A stretch of DNA of 40,953 nucleotides, taken from Solobacterium sp. UBA3691. Its GTDB lineage: Bacteria; Bacillota_I; Bacilli_A; Erysipelotrichales; Erysipelotrichaceae. Shown one piece after another: positions 22,344 through 30,452 of the stretch. Below the pieces are notes generated by a model. The model saw only the letters and a program-made list of their open reading frames with translations, was not told where the DNA came from and made no database searches. The stretch is taken from positions 1-40,953 of the forward strand of contig DFIS01000057.1 of the NCBI GenBank assembly GCA_002372175.1, given 5' to 3'. Made by a program: the position numbers and the translations under genes. The number at the start of each line of letters is the position of its first letter. The stretch's first letter is position 1.

Positions 22344-23111
22344 TTATTCAGGTTTTGTGAAGGAGATCTGTGTAGGACCTGTCAGTGCATCTTCAGCGAG
22401 CAGAGAGATAGGTGCTACTTCAAAGTGCAGAGTCTCGAACTTGCCTGTGTAGCCGCTGGCTGTTGTGAATTCGAGTGTGAATTCAAGTTCGCCGGCAACG
22501 TCAGCCTTCTCTGTGAGTTCGAGTGTAACGGATTCGCCGTCCTTCAGAGGTTCTGCAGCATAGTTTTCTCCCTTATCACCGGTTGCATTGTCGATCAGAT
22601 AGAGCTCAGTAACATCTTCACCTGTTACGTTGTAAACAGTGTACTCAGCCTTAACATCAGGAACTGCAAACGCGATCTGTGTAGGACCTGTCAGTGCATC
22701 TTCAGCAAGCAGAGAGATAGGAGCTACTTCCCAGTGCAGGGTCTCGAACTTACCTTCGTAACCGCCTTCTGTCTTGAATTCTACTGTGAACTCCATGTTC
22801 TCTGTCTGAGACTTCGGCAGTTCATCAAACTCGATGTCGAAGTACTCACCGTCTTTTACGCCGCCTTCAGCATAGTTCTCACCCTTATCGCTGCCGCTGT
22901 TGTCATAGATGTACAGATCAGTAACTGTCTCACCTGTAACGTTGTAAATGGTGTATACAGCCTTTGTCTTTTCCTCAGCTTCAGCAGAAGCTTCCGGTGT
23001 AGGTGTAGGTGTAGCCTCCGGTGTAGCTGACGCAGCCGGTTTTGACTGAGAACAAGCACCCAGTGCAAGAGCCAGCAGAGCAGCCATACCTGCATTCAAA
23101 TACTTTTTCAT
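22344..23111 (-). CDS. Lipoprotein with two tandem repeat domains, unknown function
   Basis: 255-aa lipoprotein: signal MKKYLNAGMAALLALALGAC with lipid-modified C20, then a Thr/Pro/Ala/Glu linker (about 23-48). Two homologous beta-rich repeats of about 100 residues follow, 52-148 and 156-251. Each starts YT[IV]YNVTGE, has DKGENYA in the middle and ends PISLLAEDALTGPTQI. The copies are close enough to be recognised in DNA (period 309-312 bp), suggesting a rather recent duplication. The acidic, Tyr/Asn-rich surface motif is of unknown purpose. AGGAGG lies 6 nt upstream of the chosen ATG; the open frame further up is discounted. Confidence 0.8.
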   Translation of the reverse strand: MKKYLNAGMAALLALALGACSQSKPAASATPEATPTPTPEASAEAEEKTKAVYTIYNVTGETVTDLYIYDNSGSDKGENYAEGGVKDGEYFDIEFDELPKSQTENMEFTVEFKTEGGYEGKFETLHWEVAPISLLAEDALTGPTQIAFAVPDVKAEYTVYNVTGEDVTELYLIDNATGDKGENYAAEPLKDGESVTLELTEKADVAGELEFTLEFTTASGYTGKFETLHFEVAPISLLAEDALTGPTQISFTKPE

Positions 23112-23391
23112 TTCTTTCCTCCTAAATGTCATCTTATCTAGAGACACAATCATAAGTTTACACTTTTATTTTACATTTACAAGACACCTAAAAAGTATAT
23201 TGTATGCAATTCTTGTCAGCATGATCTGTGCTTATCAGAACATTTTTCGTGCTGTCGGACAGCAGTGCATAATAATGCAGAGTACATGACCGGAAAAAGA
23301 TTTTACTGACCGATAAGATATTATGTTTGCAATTTTTATCGTACAATACTACAGTAAGTGTTAACTAACATAGTTAGGCAGGAGGTCATAC
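23112..23391. promoter_or_regulatory. Divergent regulatory region between lipoprotein gene and feoAB
   Basis: 280-nt intergenic region. It contains a perfect palindrome TGCTGTC-G-GACAGCA (23250-23264), a second dyad TGCAT-AATA-ATGCA (23266-23279), a plus-strand TACAAT -10 (23342-23347) with weak -35, and an inverted repeat CTAAC-ATA-GTTAG (23365-23377) between the predicted start and the feoAB ribosome binding site. The latter resembles sites of the DtxR/IdeR metal repressor type, but the identity is not proven. Confidence 0.5.
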
Positions 23392-25734
23392 ATGAATCTT
23401 CGTGAACTAAAGGAAGGTGAATCGGCAGTTATTCTGTCGGTAGCAGGAGAAGGTGCTCTGCGTCAGCACTTTCTCGATATGGGCGTCATCCCCGGAGCAT
23501 CTGCAAAAGTCATCAAATTTGCGCCGATGGGCGATCCGATGGAACTGGAGATCCACGGTTATGAACTGACACTGCGGCTTGCGGACGCCGAAAACATCGA
23601 AGTCCGGAAGCTTAATCCGGAAGAGCAGCCGCCGGAGAAGGAGATCATCCCGGTACATTCGAATCATCCCGGTCTTGGTGAAGGCGGAAAATTCCACTCC
23701 CGCAAGGATGAGAATCCCCTGCCCGAAGGAACCGTGCTGACATTTGCCCTGGCCGGCAACCAGAACAGCGGCAAGACCACCCTGTTCAACCAGCTGACCG
23801 GTTCCTCCCAGCATGTCGGCAATTTCCCCGGTGTGACGGTCGACCGCAAGACCGGTGTCATCCGCGGCTACCCGAATACCGAAGTCACTGATCTTCCCGG
23901 TATATATTCAATGTCACCCTACAGCAGTGAAGAGATCGTATCACGGCAGTTCATTCTCGGTGACAAGCCGAAAGGTATCATCAATATCGTGGATGCGACC
24001 AATCTGCAGCGCAATCTGTACCTGACCCTGCAGTTAATTGAACTGGACGTGCCGATGGTCGTTGCCCTGAACATGATGGATGAGATCCAGAATAACGGCG
24101 GTTCCGTGCGTATCAACGAAATGGAAGAGATGCTCGGGGTGCCGGTAATTCCGATCTCCGCGATCAAGAACCAGGGTGTGGATGAACTGATTGCCCACGC
24201 AGTCCATGTCGCAAAGTATCAGGAAAGACCCAGACGTCAGGACTTCTGCCGTCCGGAAGACCACGGCGGAGCTGTCCACAGATGTCTGCACGCAGTCATG
24301 CACCTGATCGAGGACCATGCCGAAAGAGCCGGTATACCGGTACGCTTTGCGGCCTCAAAGGTCATTGAGGGTGACCCGGTGATCCTGGAAGCTTTACAGA
24401 TGGATCAGAATGAAAAGGAGATGCTTGAACACATCATCCTGCAGATGGAGAATGAAAGACATCTGGACCATGCGGCAGCCATTGCCGAAATGCGTTATGA
24501 CTTCATTACACAGGTCGTTGAACAGACGCTGATCAAACCGCACAAGAGTATTGAACGCACCCGCAGTGAAAAACTCGATCAGATCCTGACCGGCAAGTAT
24601 ACAGCGATTCCTGCCTTTATCCTGATCATGGGGGCTGTCTTCTGGCTGACATTCAACACTGTCGGTGTCTGGCTGCAGGACCTGATGGCAGCCGGTATCG
24701 ACCTGCTTGCCGGTGCCTGCGAAAGTGCGATGATCGCTGCCAATGTCAACCCGGCAGTGCAGTCACTGGTACTCAAAGGTATCTTTGAGGGTGTCGGCAG
24801 TGTCCTGAGCTTCCTGCCTGTTATCGTTACCTTGTTCTTCTTCCTGTCCCTGCTTGAAGATACCGGATACATGGCCAGGATCGCCTTTGTCATGGATAAA
24901 CTATTACGTCAGATCGGTCTTTCCGGAAGAAGTATCGTACCGATGCTGATCGGCTTTGGCTGTACGGTCCCTGCCGTCATGGCCAGCCGCACACTCCCCT
25001 CCGAAAGAGACCGCAAGATGACGATCCTGCTGGCACCGTTCATGAGCTGTTCTGCCAAACTGCCGATCTATGCCTTCTTCACGGCTGCCTTCTTCCCGCG
25101 TAACGGCGCCCTGATCATGATCGGTCTGTATGTCCTTGGTATCATTGTCGGCATCCTGACAGCTCTGCTTTCCAAACAGTTCGTCTTCAAGGGAGAAGCG
25201 GTTCCGTTTGTGATGGAGCTTCCCAACTACCGTATGCCTTCGCTGAAGAATGTCATGCAGCTGCTGTGGGAGAAAGCCAGGGACTTCCTGACCCGTGCGT
25301 TTACGATCATCTTTGCGGCAACGATCATCATCTGGTTCCTGCAGAATCTGGATCTTCACCTGTCCTTCACCGCCGATCCCGGAAGCAGTATACTTGCCAT
25401 GGTCGCAAGCGTACTCGTACCCCTGCTGAAACCGCTCGGTCTTGGTGACTGGCGTATCTGCACTGCGCTTCTTACTGGCTTCATGGCCAAGGAGAGTGTT
25501 GTCTCCACGATCAGTATCCTGTACGGAAGTACAGAAGCTCTGCTTCAGGCTCTGACCCCTGCAGCTGTTATGGTACTGCTTGTCTTCTGCCTGCTGTATA
25601 CACCGTGTGTGGCGGCAGTTGCTTCGGTGCGCAGAGAGCTCGGTGGCAAGTGGGCTGCCTTCATGGTTATCTTCCAGTGTGCTGTAGCCTGGGTATGTGC
25701 CTTGCTTACACATCTGCTCATCATACTGTTCTAA
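23392..25734 (+). CDS. feoB: Ferrous iron transporter, FeoA-FeoB fusion
   Basis: 780-aa protein. Residues 1 to about 75 are a complete FeoA SH3-like domain (LDMGVIPGASAKVI), then a polar linker (about 76-112) and FeoB: G1 GNQNSGKTT (122-130), G2 at T149 (NFPGVTV), G3 DLPG (167-170), the helical GDI-like region and a C-terminal membrane domain with Gate motifs, including IVPMLIGFGCTVPA and TPCVAAVASVRRELG. It imports Fe2+ with GTPase control. AGGAGGT lies 8 nt upstream of the ATG. No feoC or Cys-rich small partner follows; an intrinsic terminator does. Confidence 0.95.
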   Translation: MNLRELKEGESAVILSVAGEGALRQHFLDMGVIPGASAKVIKFAPMGDPMELEIHGYELTLRLADAENIEVRKLNPEEQPPEKEIIPVHSNHPGLGEGGKFHSRKDENPLPEGTVLTFALAGNQNSGKTTLFNQLTGSSQHVGNFPGVTVDRKTGVIRGYPNTEVTDLPGIYSMSPYSSEEIVSRQFILGDKPKGIINIVDATNLQRNLYLTLQLIELDVPMVVALNMMDEIQNNGGSVRINEMEEMLGVPVIPISAIKNQGVDELIAHAVHVAKYQERPRRQDFCRPEDHGGAVHRCLHAVMHLIEDHAERAGIPVRFAASKVIEGDPVILEALQMDQNEKEMLEHIILQMENERHLDHAAAIAEMRYDFITQVVEQTLIKPHKSIERTRSEKLDQILTGKYTAIPAFILIMGAVFWLTFNTVGVWLQDLMAAGIDLLAGACESAMIAANVNPAVQSLVLKGIFEGVGSVLSFLPVIVTLFFFLSLLEDTGYMARIAFVMDKLLRQIGLSGRSIVPMLIGFGCTVPAVMASRTLPSERDRKMTILLAPFMSCSAKLPIYAFFTAAFFPRNGALIMIGLYVLGIIVGILTALLSKQFVFKGEAVPFVMELPNYRMPSLKNVMQLLWEKARDFLTRAFTIIFAATIIIWFLQNLDLHLSFTADPGSSILAMVASVLVPLLKPLGLGDWRICTALLTGFMAKESVVSTISILYGSTEALLQALTPAAVMVLLVFCLLYTPCVAAVASVRRELGGKWAAFMVIFQCAVAWVCALLTHLLIILF

Positions 25735-25743
25735 TGGATTATT

Positions 25744-25769
25744 AAAGGACCGGTCACCCGATCCTTTTT
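25744..25769 (+). terminator. Terminator of feoAB
   Basis: AAAGGA-C-CGG / CCG-A-TCCTTT stem with one mismatch, 4-nt loop, followed by TTTTTC. It lies 9 nt after the feoAB stop. Confidence 0.75.
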
Positions 25770-25777
25770 CGTATGTC

Positions 25778-26884
25778 TTATTCTTTGTCGAGATATGCCG
25801 AGCAGTCTTTCAGCTTATCTATGATCTCAATGTGCTGAGGACATGCGGCTTCACACTGTCCGCACTGTATGCACGCGGAAGCTTTATTGCTGGTAGTCGC
25901 CAGCAGACCGTCATAGTAGAGATGCGGACGGTTATGATCACCGAAGGTCAGATACATGTTATATGCCTTGAAGATCTCCGGGATATTGATTCCCATCGGA
26001 CATCCCTTCGTGCAGTATCTGCAGGCTGTACACGGGATCATCGGCACCGACAGGATCTTCTCCGTGACCACTTTTACAGCTGCTCTTTCTTCATCGGTCA
26101 ACGGTTTGAAGTTATCAAACACCTTCATGTTCTCGATCATCTGTTCAGGCTCATTCATGCCTGACAGTACGACCTTGACATTGGGCAGACTGCCAACAAA
26201 GCGCAGGGCAATGGCTGCCGGTGTATCCTCGGGATCGATCTTTGCATAGATCTCAGCATACTCAGGCGCAATATTTGCCAGCATGCCTCCCTTGATCGGT
26301 TCCATGACCGTTACATCCTTACCGTACTTTTCACAGATCCTGTAGTTCTCTCCGGACCAGATCACTTCGTTGTCCCAGTCGATGTAGTTGATCTGCAGCT
26401 GGACAAAATCCACTTCCGGATGTGTCTGCAGTAATTCTTCCAGCAGATCAGGTGCCCCATGATACGAGAAACCAAGTTTTCTGATCTTCCCTTCTGCTTT
26501 CATCTGCCCGCAGAATTCCCAGCAGTTGTACTTATCGTAGAAACCGACTCTTGAAGGCTGCAGACTGTGCAGCAGGTAATAATCAAAGTACTCCAGACCC
26601 GCTCTCTGCAGTGATGTATTGAACATGTCTGCCGGTCCGAAGTCATCCCGCAGACTCCAGCCTGCCATCTTTGAAGCGACCGTGTAACTGTCCCGCGGAT
26701 ACCGTTCTACCACAAACTCCCGGAATGCTTCCTCCGATCCGGCATAGGCATACGCTGTATCAAAGTAGGTATACCCGTTTGAGAGAAACATATCCGCCAG
26801 TACCTTGCTTTTTTCAATATCGATCTTGCCGTCCGTGCGGGGCAGACGCATCAGGCCAAAGCCCAGTTTTTTCCGTACTTCCAT
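25778..26884 (-). CDS. Aldo/keto reductase with C-terminal ferredoxin domain
   Basis: 368-aa protein. The AKR barrel has the catalytic set D42 and Y47 (FDTAYAY), K72 (SKMAG) and H106 (LLHSL). After residue ~280 a bacterial 2[4Fe-4S]-type module follows: CTACRYCTKGCP and CIQCGQCEAACP. This fused group is common in anaerobes and is thought to reduce carbonyls using electrons via Fe-S centres; the substrate is unknown. AGGAGG precedes the ATG and two overlapping TATAAT-like -10 elements lie just upstream. Convergent with feoAB. Confidence 0.9.
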   Translation of the reverse strand: MEVRKKLGFGLMRLPRTDGKIDIEKSKVLADMFLSNGYTYFDTAYAYAGSEEAFREFVVERYPRDSYTVASKMAGWSLRDDFGPADMFNTSLQRAGLEYFDYYLLHSLQPSRVGFYDKYNCWEFCGQMKAEGKIRKLGFSYHGAPDLLEELLQTHPEVDFVQLQINYIDWDNEVIWSGENYRICEKYGKDVTVMEPIKGGMLANIAPEYAEIYAKIDPEDTPAAIALRFVGSLPNVKVVLSGMNEPEQMIENMKVFDNFKPLTDEERAAVKVVTEKILSVPMIPCTACRYCTKGCPMGINIPEIFKAYNMYLTFGDHNRPHLYYDGLLATTSNKASACIQCGQCEAACPQHIEIIDKLKDCSAYLDKE

Positions 26885-26903
26885 AGAGTCCTCCTGTAAT
26901 TTA

Positions 26904-26917
26904 ATTATACTATTATA
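26904..26917 (-). promoter_or_regulatory. Promoter -10 elements of the aldo/keto reductase gene
   Basis: Two minus-strand TATAAT hexamers (26904-26909 and 26912-26917), 20-33 nt upstream of the ATG. No clear -35. Confidence 0.5.
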
Positions 26918-26945
26918 AAGAAAAAGCCTGAAACTCTGTTCAGAC
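26917..26945 (-). terminator. Terminator of corA
   Basis: Minus-strand 7-bp stem GTCTGAA / TTCAGGC (one G-T pair), 6-nt loop, followed by TTTTTCTTT, 9 nt after the corA stop. Confidence 0.75.
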
Positions 26946-26953
26946 TTTGTGTA

Positions 26954-27874
26954 TTACAGCCATTTTCTGCGTCGGAACCAGAACAGGCTCAGCACAACGA
27001 TCATGATACTGATGACAATAACAAGCGGATACCCGTATGGTGAGTACAGCTCCGGCATGTTGACAAAGTTCATCCCGTACCAGCCGACGATCAATGTCAG
27101 AGGCATGAAGATCGCCGTGATCACGGTAAGCAGGGTCATGATGTGGTTCTGCTTGATCGCCAGCTGTTCCGAGACAAGATCTCTTAACTGTACAATATAA
27201 TCTCTTAGTTCTGTGACCGTATCCTGCAGACGCTGACATCTCTCTCCGAGCAGCCGGAAGTACCGCAGGTTATCCTCACGGAAGAACTCATTCTCATTTT
27301 CTTCCAGTTCCTTGGCAAGATCGATCATATGGTCATAATGGGTATGCATCTCCAGAAGATCCGAGCGCACATCATTCAGCTTGGCAGGATACTTCTCAAT
27401 CTCGCCGTCCATGATCAGATCTTCTATATGTTCCAGTTCTCTTTCAAGCCTTTCCAGATACTCGGGATCAGGTGCGATCGTCTCTTCCAGAAAGTCGTAG
27501 ATAAACCGCTCCAGTGAAGGAAAGCGCCACTTTCTGGTCGCCTGGATGCGCCGTACCACATTCAATGTATAATCATCATTATCAACGAAGACGATACCGT
27601 CACCGTCCAGCATGAACGCAAGATGATTGTTCTTGGGAAGATCTCCGGGCATCTTCGGAATATCAAGCGTTCCGGCCAGGGAATTGTAGTTGACTACAGC
27701 TTTTGTATTAAACAGATTATTGATCCTGAGATCAATATCCAGCCCCATGCGGAATATATCCTGAGCATCCATATACTCCTGCTGATTCAGAACTGCCACA
27801 TACTGATATTCCTCATCATCCACAGCTGTCTGATCACTGTCTGTAAGGATCTCCTTGATCTGGAAAAAATACAT
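26954..27874 (-). CDS. corA: CorA-family magnesium/metal transporter
   Basis: 306-aa protein: soluble N-terminal funnel domain with long helices (about 1-240), then two C-terminal membrane helices with the signature YGMNF at about residue 267, just after the first helix (LIVGWYGMNF). The C-terminal tail is basic (FRRRKWL). It mediates Mg2+ (or Co2+) entry as a pentamer. AGGTGG upstream of the ATG. Divergent from the MFS gene. Confidence 0.92.
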   Translation of the reverse strand: MYFFQIKEILTDSDQTAVDDEEYQYVAVLNQQEYMDAQDIFRMGLDIDLRINNLFNTKAVVNYNSLAGTLDIPKMPGDLPKNNHLAFMLDGDGIVFVDNDDYTLNVVRRIQATRKWRFPSLERFIYDFLEETIAPDPEYLERLERELEHIEDLIMDGEIEKYPAKLNDVRSDLLEMHTHYDHMIDLAKELEENENEFFREDNLRYFRLLGERCQRLQDTVTELRDYIVQLRDLVSEQLAIKQNHIMTLLTVITAIFMPLTLIVGWYGMNFVNMPELYSPYGYPLVIVISIMIVVLSLFWFRRRKWL

Positions 27875-27961
27875 GTCTTTTCACCACCTGTTTATATTAA
27901 TAAGATACTGCAGGATACTGTCATCCGCCAGTATGATTTCCCGGTATATGTCCCTGTTTTA

Positions 27962-27990
27962 TTGTCATATTTCTCGGAAACAATTATTAT
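27962..27990 (+). promoter_or_regulatory. Promoter of the UMF1-type transporter gene
   Basis: TTGTCA (27962-27967), 17-nt spacer, TATTAT (27985-27990), about 45 nt before the ATG. Confidence 0.6.
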
Positions 27991-28034
27991 TTTGGTAAAG
28001 GATGTTTTACGCAAAATAATTTAACGGAGGGGTT

Positions 28035-29303
28035 ATGTTTAAAAATCTGACGAAAACAGAACGTGCCTGGGTACTCTATGATGTCGGCAATTCTGCCTTT
28101 ACGATGCTGGCATGTTCACTGATACCGATCTGGTTCAAGGATCTGGCTATAGGTACAGCACCCGGACAGATCTCATCTGACAATGCCACAGCGTATTACT
28201 CACTGGCTGTTGCATTCGTTACCATTGCGGTTGCCCTGCTCGGACCTGTGTGCGGTGCTCTGGCGGATCACAAGGATATGAAGAAGATCTTCTTCTCGAC
28301 AGCTGTAGCGCTTGGTGTTATCGGCTGTATCGTTACAGGTTTTGCGAAGACCTGGCAGATCTTCATCGTGATCCACGTACTCTCCAAGATCTGCTATTCC
28401 GCTTCCCTGACATTCTATGATTCGATGCTGAATGACGTTACCACGGAAGAACGTATGGATGAGGTATCCTCCTACGGCTATGCCTGGGGCTATATCGGTT
28501 CCTGTATACCCTTCACCATTGCCATGATCGCATATGTAATCAGCGGCGGTCTCAGCGAGAACCTGATGGTATTCTCTCCGCAGGTCGGTAAGATCATCGG
28601 TTTTGCGGTCACCGGCATCTGGTGGCTGATCGTTACCCTGCCCCTGATCAGGAATTATAAACAGATCAACTATGTCGAAAAGCAGCCCCATGCCATCCGC
28701 AAGGTCTTCGGCAAGATCTTAGGCACGCTGAAAAAGATCGCTACCCAGGATAAGAAAGTACTCTTCTTCCTGATTGCCTTCTTCCTGTATATTGACGGTG
28801 TCGGTACGATCATCGACAACTGCATCAACATCGGTACCGACCTCGGTCTTCCTACGGTAGGACAGGTCGTCTTCCTGCTGGCTACCCAGGTCGTAGCCTT
28901 CGGCGGTTCCCTCGTCTTTGCAAGACTGTCCAAGAAGTATGATACCGTACCGCTGATCCTGGTCTGCATCGTCGGTTACTTCTGTGTATGTCTGTATGCC
29001 CTGACATTAAAAACACTGCTGCACTTCGGTATCCTTGCCTTCGGTGTCGGCTGTTTCCAGGGTTCCATCCAGTCCCTGTCCAGAAGTTACTTCTCCAAGA
29101 TCATTCCTCCGGAAAACTCCGGTGAATACTTCGGTATCTATGATATCTTTGCCAAGGGTGCTTCCTTCCTCGGTTCTGCTGTTATCGCCTGGGTCAAGCT
29201 GGCCGGCGGTACGATCAACATCGCCGTCGCATCTCTGGCTGTATTCTTCGCCCTTGGCTTTATCTTCCTGAAACTTGCGGACAAGCAGCCTCTGGCAAGA
29301 TAA
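28035..29303 (+). CDS. MFS transporter, UMF1/ATG22-like family
   Basis: 422-aa protein with about 12 hydrophobic helices. The N-terminal WVLYDVGNSAFTML is the hallmark of the UMF1 (ATG22-like) branch of the major facilitator superfamily, and GPVCGALADHKDMKKIFF is the loop 2-3 motif. The substrate is unknown; fungal homologues export amino acids from the vacuole, bacterial ones are uncharacterised. GGAGGGG lies 3-8 nt from the ATG. It is a single-gene unit ended by a strong bidirectional terminator. Confidence 0.88.
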   Translation: MFKNLTKTERAWVLYDVGNSAFTMLACSLIPIWFKDLAIGTAPGQISSDNATAYYSLAVAFVTIAVALLGPVCGALADHKDMKKIFFSTAVALGVIGCIVTGFAKTWQIFIVIHVLSKICYSASLTFYDSMLNDVTTEERMDEVSSYGYAWGYIGSCIPFTIAMIAYVISGGLSENLMVFSPQVGKIIGFAVTGIWWLIVTLPLIRNYKQINYVEKQPHAIRKVFGKILGTLKKIATQDKKVLFFLIAFFLYIDGVGTIIDNCINIGTDLGLPTVGQVVFLLATQVVAFGGSLVFARLSKKYDTVPLILVCIVGYFCVCLYALTLKTLLHFGILAFGVGCFQGSIQSLSRSYFSKIIPPENSGEYFGIYDIFAKGASFLGSAVIAWVKLAGGTINIAVASLAVFFALGFIFLKLADKQPLAR

Positions 29304-29325
29304 CACTTTCTGTTACACATACCTG

Positions 29326-29357
29326 AAAAAAACAGCATGACCTTCCATGCTGTTTTT
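29326..29357. terminator. Bidirectional terminator between MFS gene and rmlC
   Basis: Perfect 11-bp stem AAAACAGCATG / CATGCTGTTTT, 6-nt loop, T-runs on both strands. It serves the convergent MFS and rmlC genes. Confidence 0.88.
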
Positions 29358-29363
29358 GTATGA

Positions 29364-29912
29364 TCAGAAATACCCCGTTATGGCATCCTTGAAAAACGAA
29401 AGTGTGCGGTCTTTTTCCGAGAGCACCGGATCATCTGTTCCCCAGTCGATGCCAAGATCAGGATCGTTCCAGCGGATGCCTGCAGACGCATCACGGTCAT
29501 ACGGATTATCTGTCAGAAAAGTATATTCCGCATCATCTGTCAGGGTCAGAATTCCATGTCCAAACCCCCGCGGCATCAGGATCATCCGCCTGTTCTCCGC
29601 TGACAGGATCATCGTTTCATACTGCATATATGTCGGACTTTGCGGTCTCAGATCTACCGCTGCATTCAGCACGGCACCGCGGATGCAGCGTACCAGCTTA
29701 GCCTGAGCCAGATCACCTTTCTGAAAGTGTATGCCCCGCAGTGTTCCCTTCTGAGAAGAACCGGAATGATTCTCCTGTACAAAGTCATAGAAAAGTCCGT
29801 TCTGTTCAAATTCCCGCTGTAACCAGCTCTCCATGAAGAAACCGCGGCTGTCATTATGCACTGCCGGTTCAATGATCCATATACCTTCCGCTTTACCTTC
29901 GCCGAACAACAT
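29364..29912 (-). CDS. rfbC: dTDP-4-dehydrorhamnose 3,5-epimerase
   Basis: 182-aa cupin-fold epimerase (RmlC/RfbC). Motifs: RGFFMESW, LRGIHFQ (catalytic His), KLVRCIRG, AAVDLR, ENRRMILMPRGFGHG and WNDPDLGIDW. It makes dTDP-L-lyxo-4-hexulose on the way to dTDP-rhamnose. The other rml genes are not in the window. The ATG at 29912 has GGAGGAAG upstream; an in-frame Met 6 codons earlier lies before this site and is rejected. The product length is typical for the family. Confidence 0.9.
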   Translation of the reverse strand: MLFGEGKAEGIWIIEPAVHNDSRGFFMESWLQREFEQNGLFYDFVQENHSGSSQKGTLRGIHFQKGDLAQAKLVRCIRGAVLNAAVDLRPQSPTYMQYETMILSAENRRMILMPRGFGHGILTLTDDAEYTFLTDNPYDRDASAGIRWNDPDLGIDWGTDDPVLSEKDRTLSFFKDAITGYF

Positions 29913-29976
29913 ATACTTCCTCCAAAGCAACTATGCTTATTATACATACGCAGACACCGGAAAGAAAAACAGCAGC

Positions 29977-30058
29977 GCACTCTCTGCGACGCCATAACAA
30001 AAGTCCGTCTGTGACGGACTAATATACTAATGGTGGAGCACTCTCTGCGACATCATGA
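29977..30058. repeat. 14-bp direct repeat with hairpin between copies, tRNA-3'-end-like remnant
   Basis: GCACTCTCTGCGAC occurs at 29977-29990 and 30038-30051. Between them is a perfect hairpin AGTCCGTC-TGT-GACGGACT (30002-30020), followed on the minus strand by TTTTG, so it works as a minus-strand terminator. The second copy is joined to TGGTGGAGCA (30031-30040), the exact complement of the 3' end of the adjacent tRNA-Ala, CCA included. It looks like a decayed duplication of the tRNA locus. Confidence 0.45.
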
Positions 30059-30059
30059 T

Positions 30060-30084
30060 CAAAAAAAGAGGTCTACCGACCTCT
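30060..30084 (-). terminator. Terminator after tRNA-Ala
   Basis: Minus-strand 7-bp stem AGAGGTC / GACCTCT, 4-nt loop, followed by TTTTTTGA. Confidence 0.85.
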
Positions 30085-30095
30085 GATTTTGTACA

Positions 30096-30171
30096 TGGTG
30101 GAGCATACGGGGCTCGAACCCGTGACCTCATCGCTGCCAGCGATGCGCGCTCCCAGCTGCGCCAATACCCC
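30096..30171 (-). tRNA. tRNA-Ala(GGC)
   Basis: 76 nt on the minus strand. Acceptor GGGGTAT with ATGCTCC, D-arm GCGCAGCTGGGAGCGC, anticodon stem CATCG/CGATG with loop CTGGCAG giving GGC (Ala), T-loop GGTTCGAGCCC, encoded CCA. Confidence 0.96.
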
Positions 30172-30391
30172 ATGAGCAAAACTATTATTACATAAAACGA
30201 TCAAAAGATAAATGACTTTATTACATATTTGTATTCGTTGTATCTGGTAAGTATAGAGGAGAGAGTGTGACTCTGTTTGATATGAAGAGTCACTGATCTC
30301 TGGCATATACCTGAAGAAAGACATGTCTTTCTGATCCTTAGGCATGTGCCTGAGCATACCAATAACGGAATCATCACAGCCAGTACAACAG
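30172..30391. other. Non-coding interval with three consecutive dyads
   Basis: About 220 nt between tRNA-Ala and the ABC-operon terminator. No credible gene. It holds GTGACTCT / AGAGTCAC (30267-30274 with 30286-30293), the palindrome AAAGACATGTCTTT (30317-30330) and AGGCATGTGCCT (30340-30351). These could be structured RNA or operator sites. The left part (30172-30260) is AT-rich and probably carries the tRNA-Ala promoter, without a clear hexamer pair. Confidence 0.35.
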
Positions 30392-30423
30392 AAAAAACTG
30401 CCGATCTTCAAATCAGCAGTTTT
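30392..30423 (-). terminator. Terminator of the sugar ABC operon
   Basis: Minus-strand 12-bp stem AAAACTGCTGAT / ATCGGCAGTTTT with a 6-nt loop, followed by TTCTG, 30 nt after the ATPase stop. Confidence 0.85.
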
Positions 30424-30452
30424 CCGTGTGCTCCAGACACACAGAGAGGTAC

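Noticed and set aside
30073..30411. 112-codon minus-strand frame
   Set aside because: It runs through the tRNA-Ala and its terminator and starts in the ABC-operon terminator; not a believable gene.
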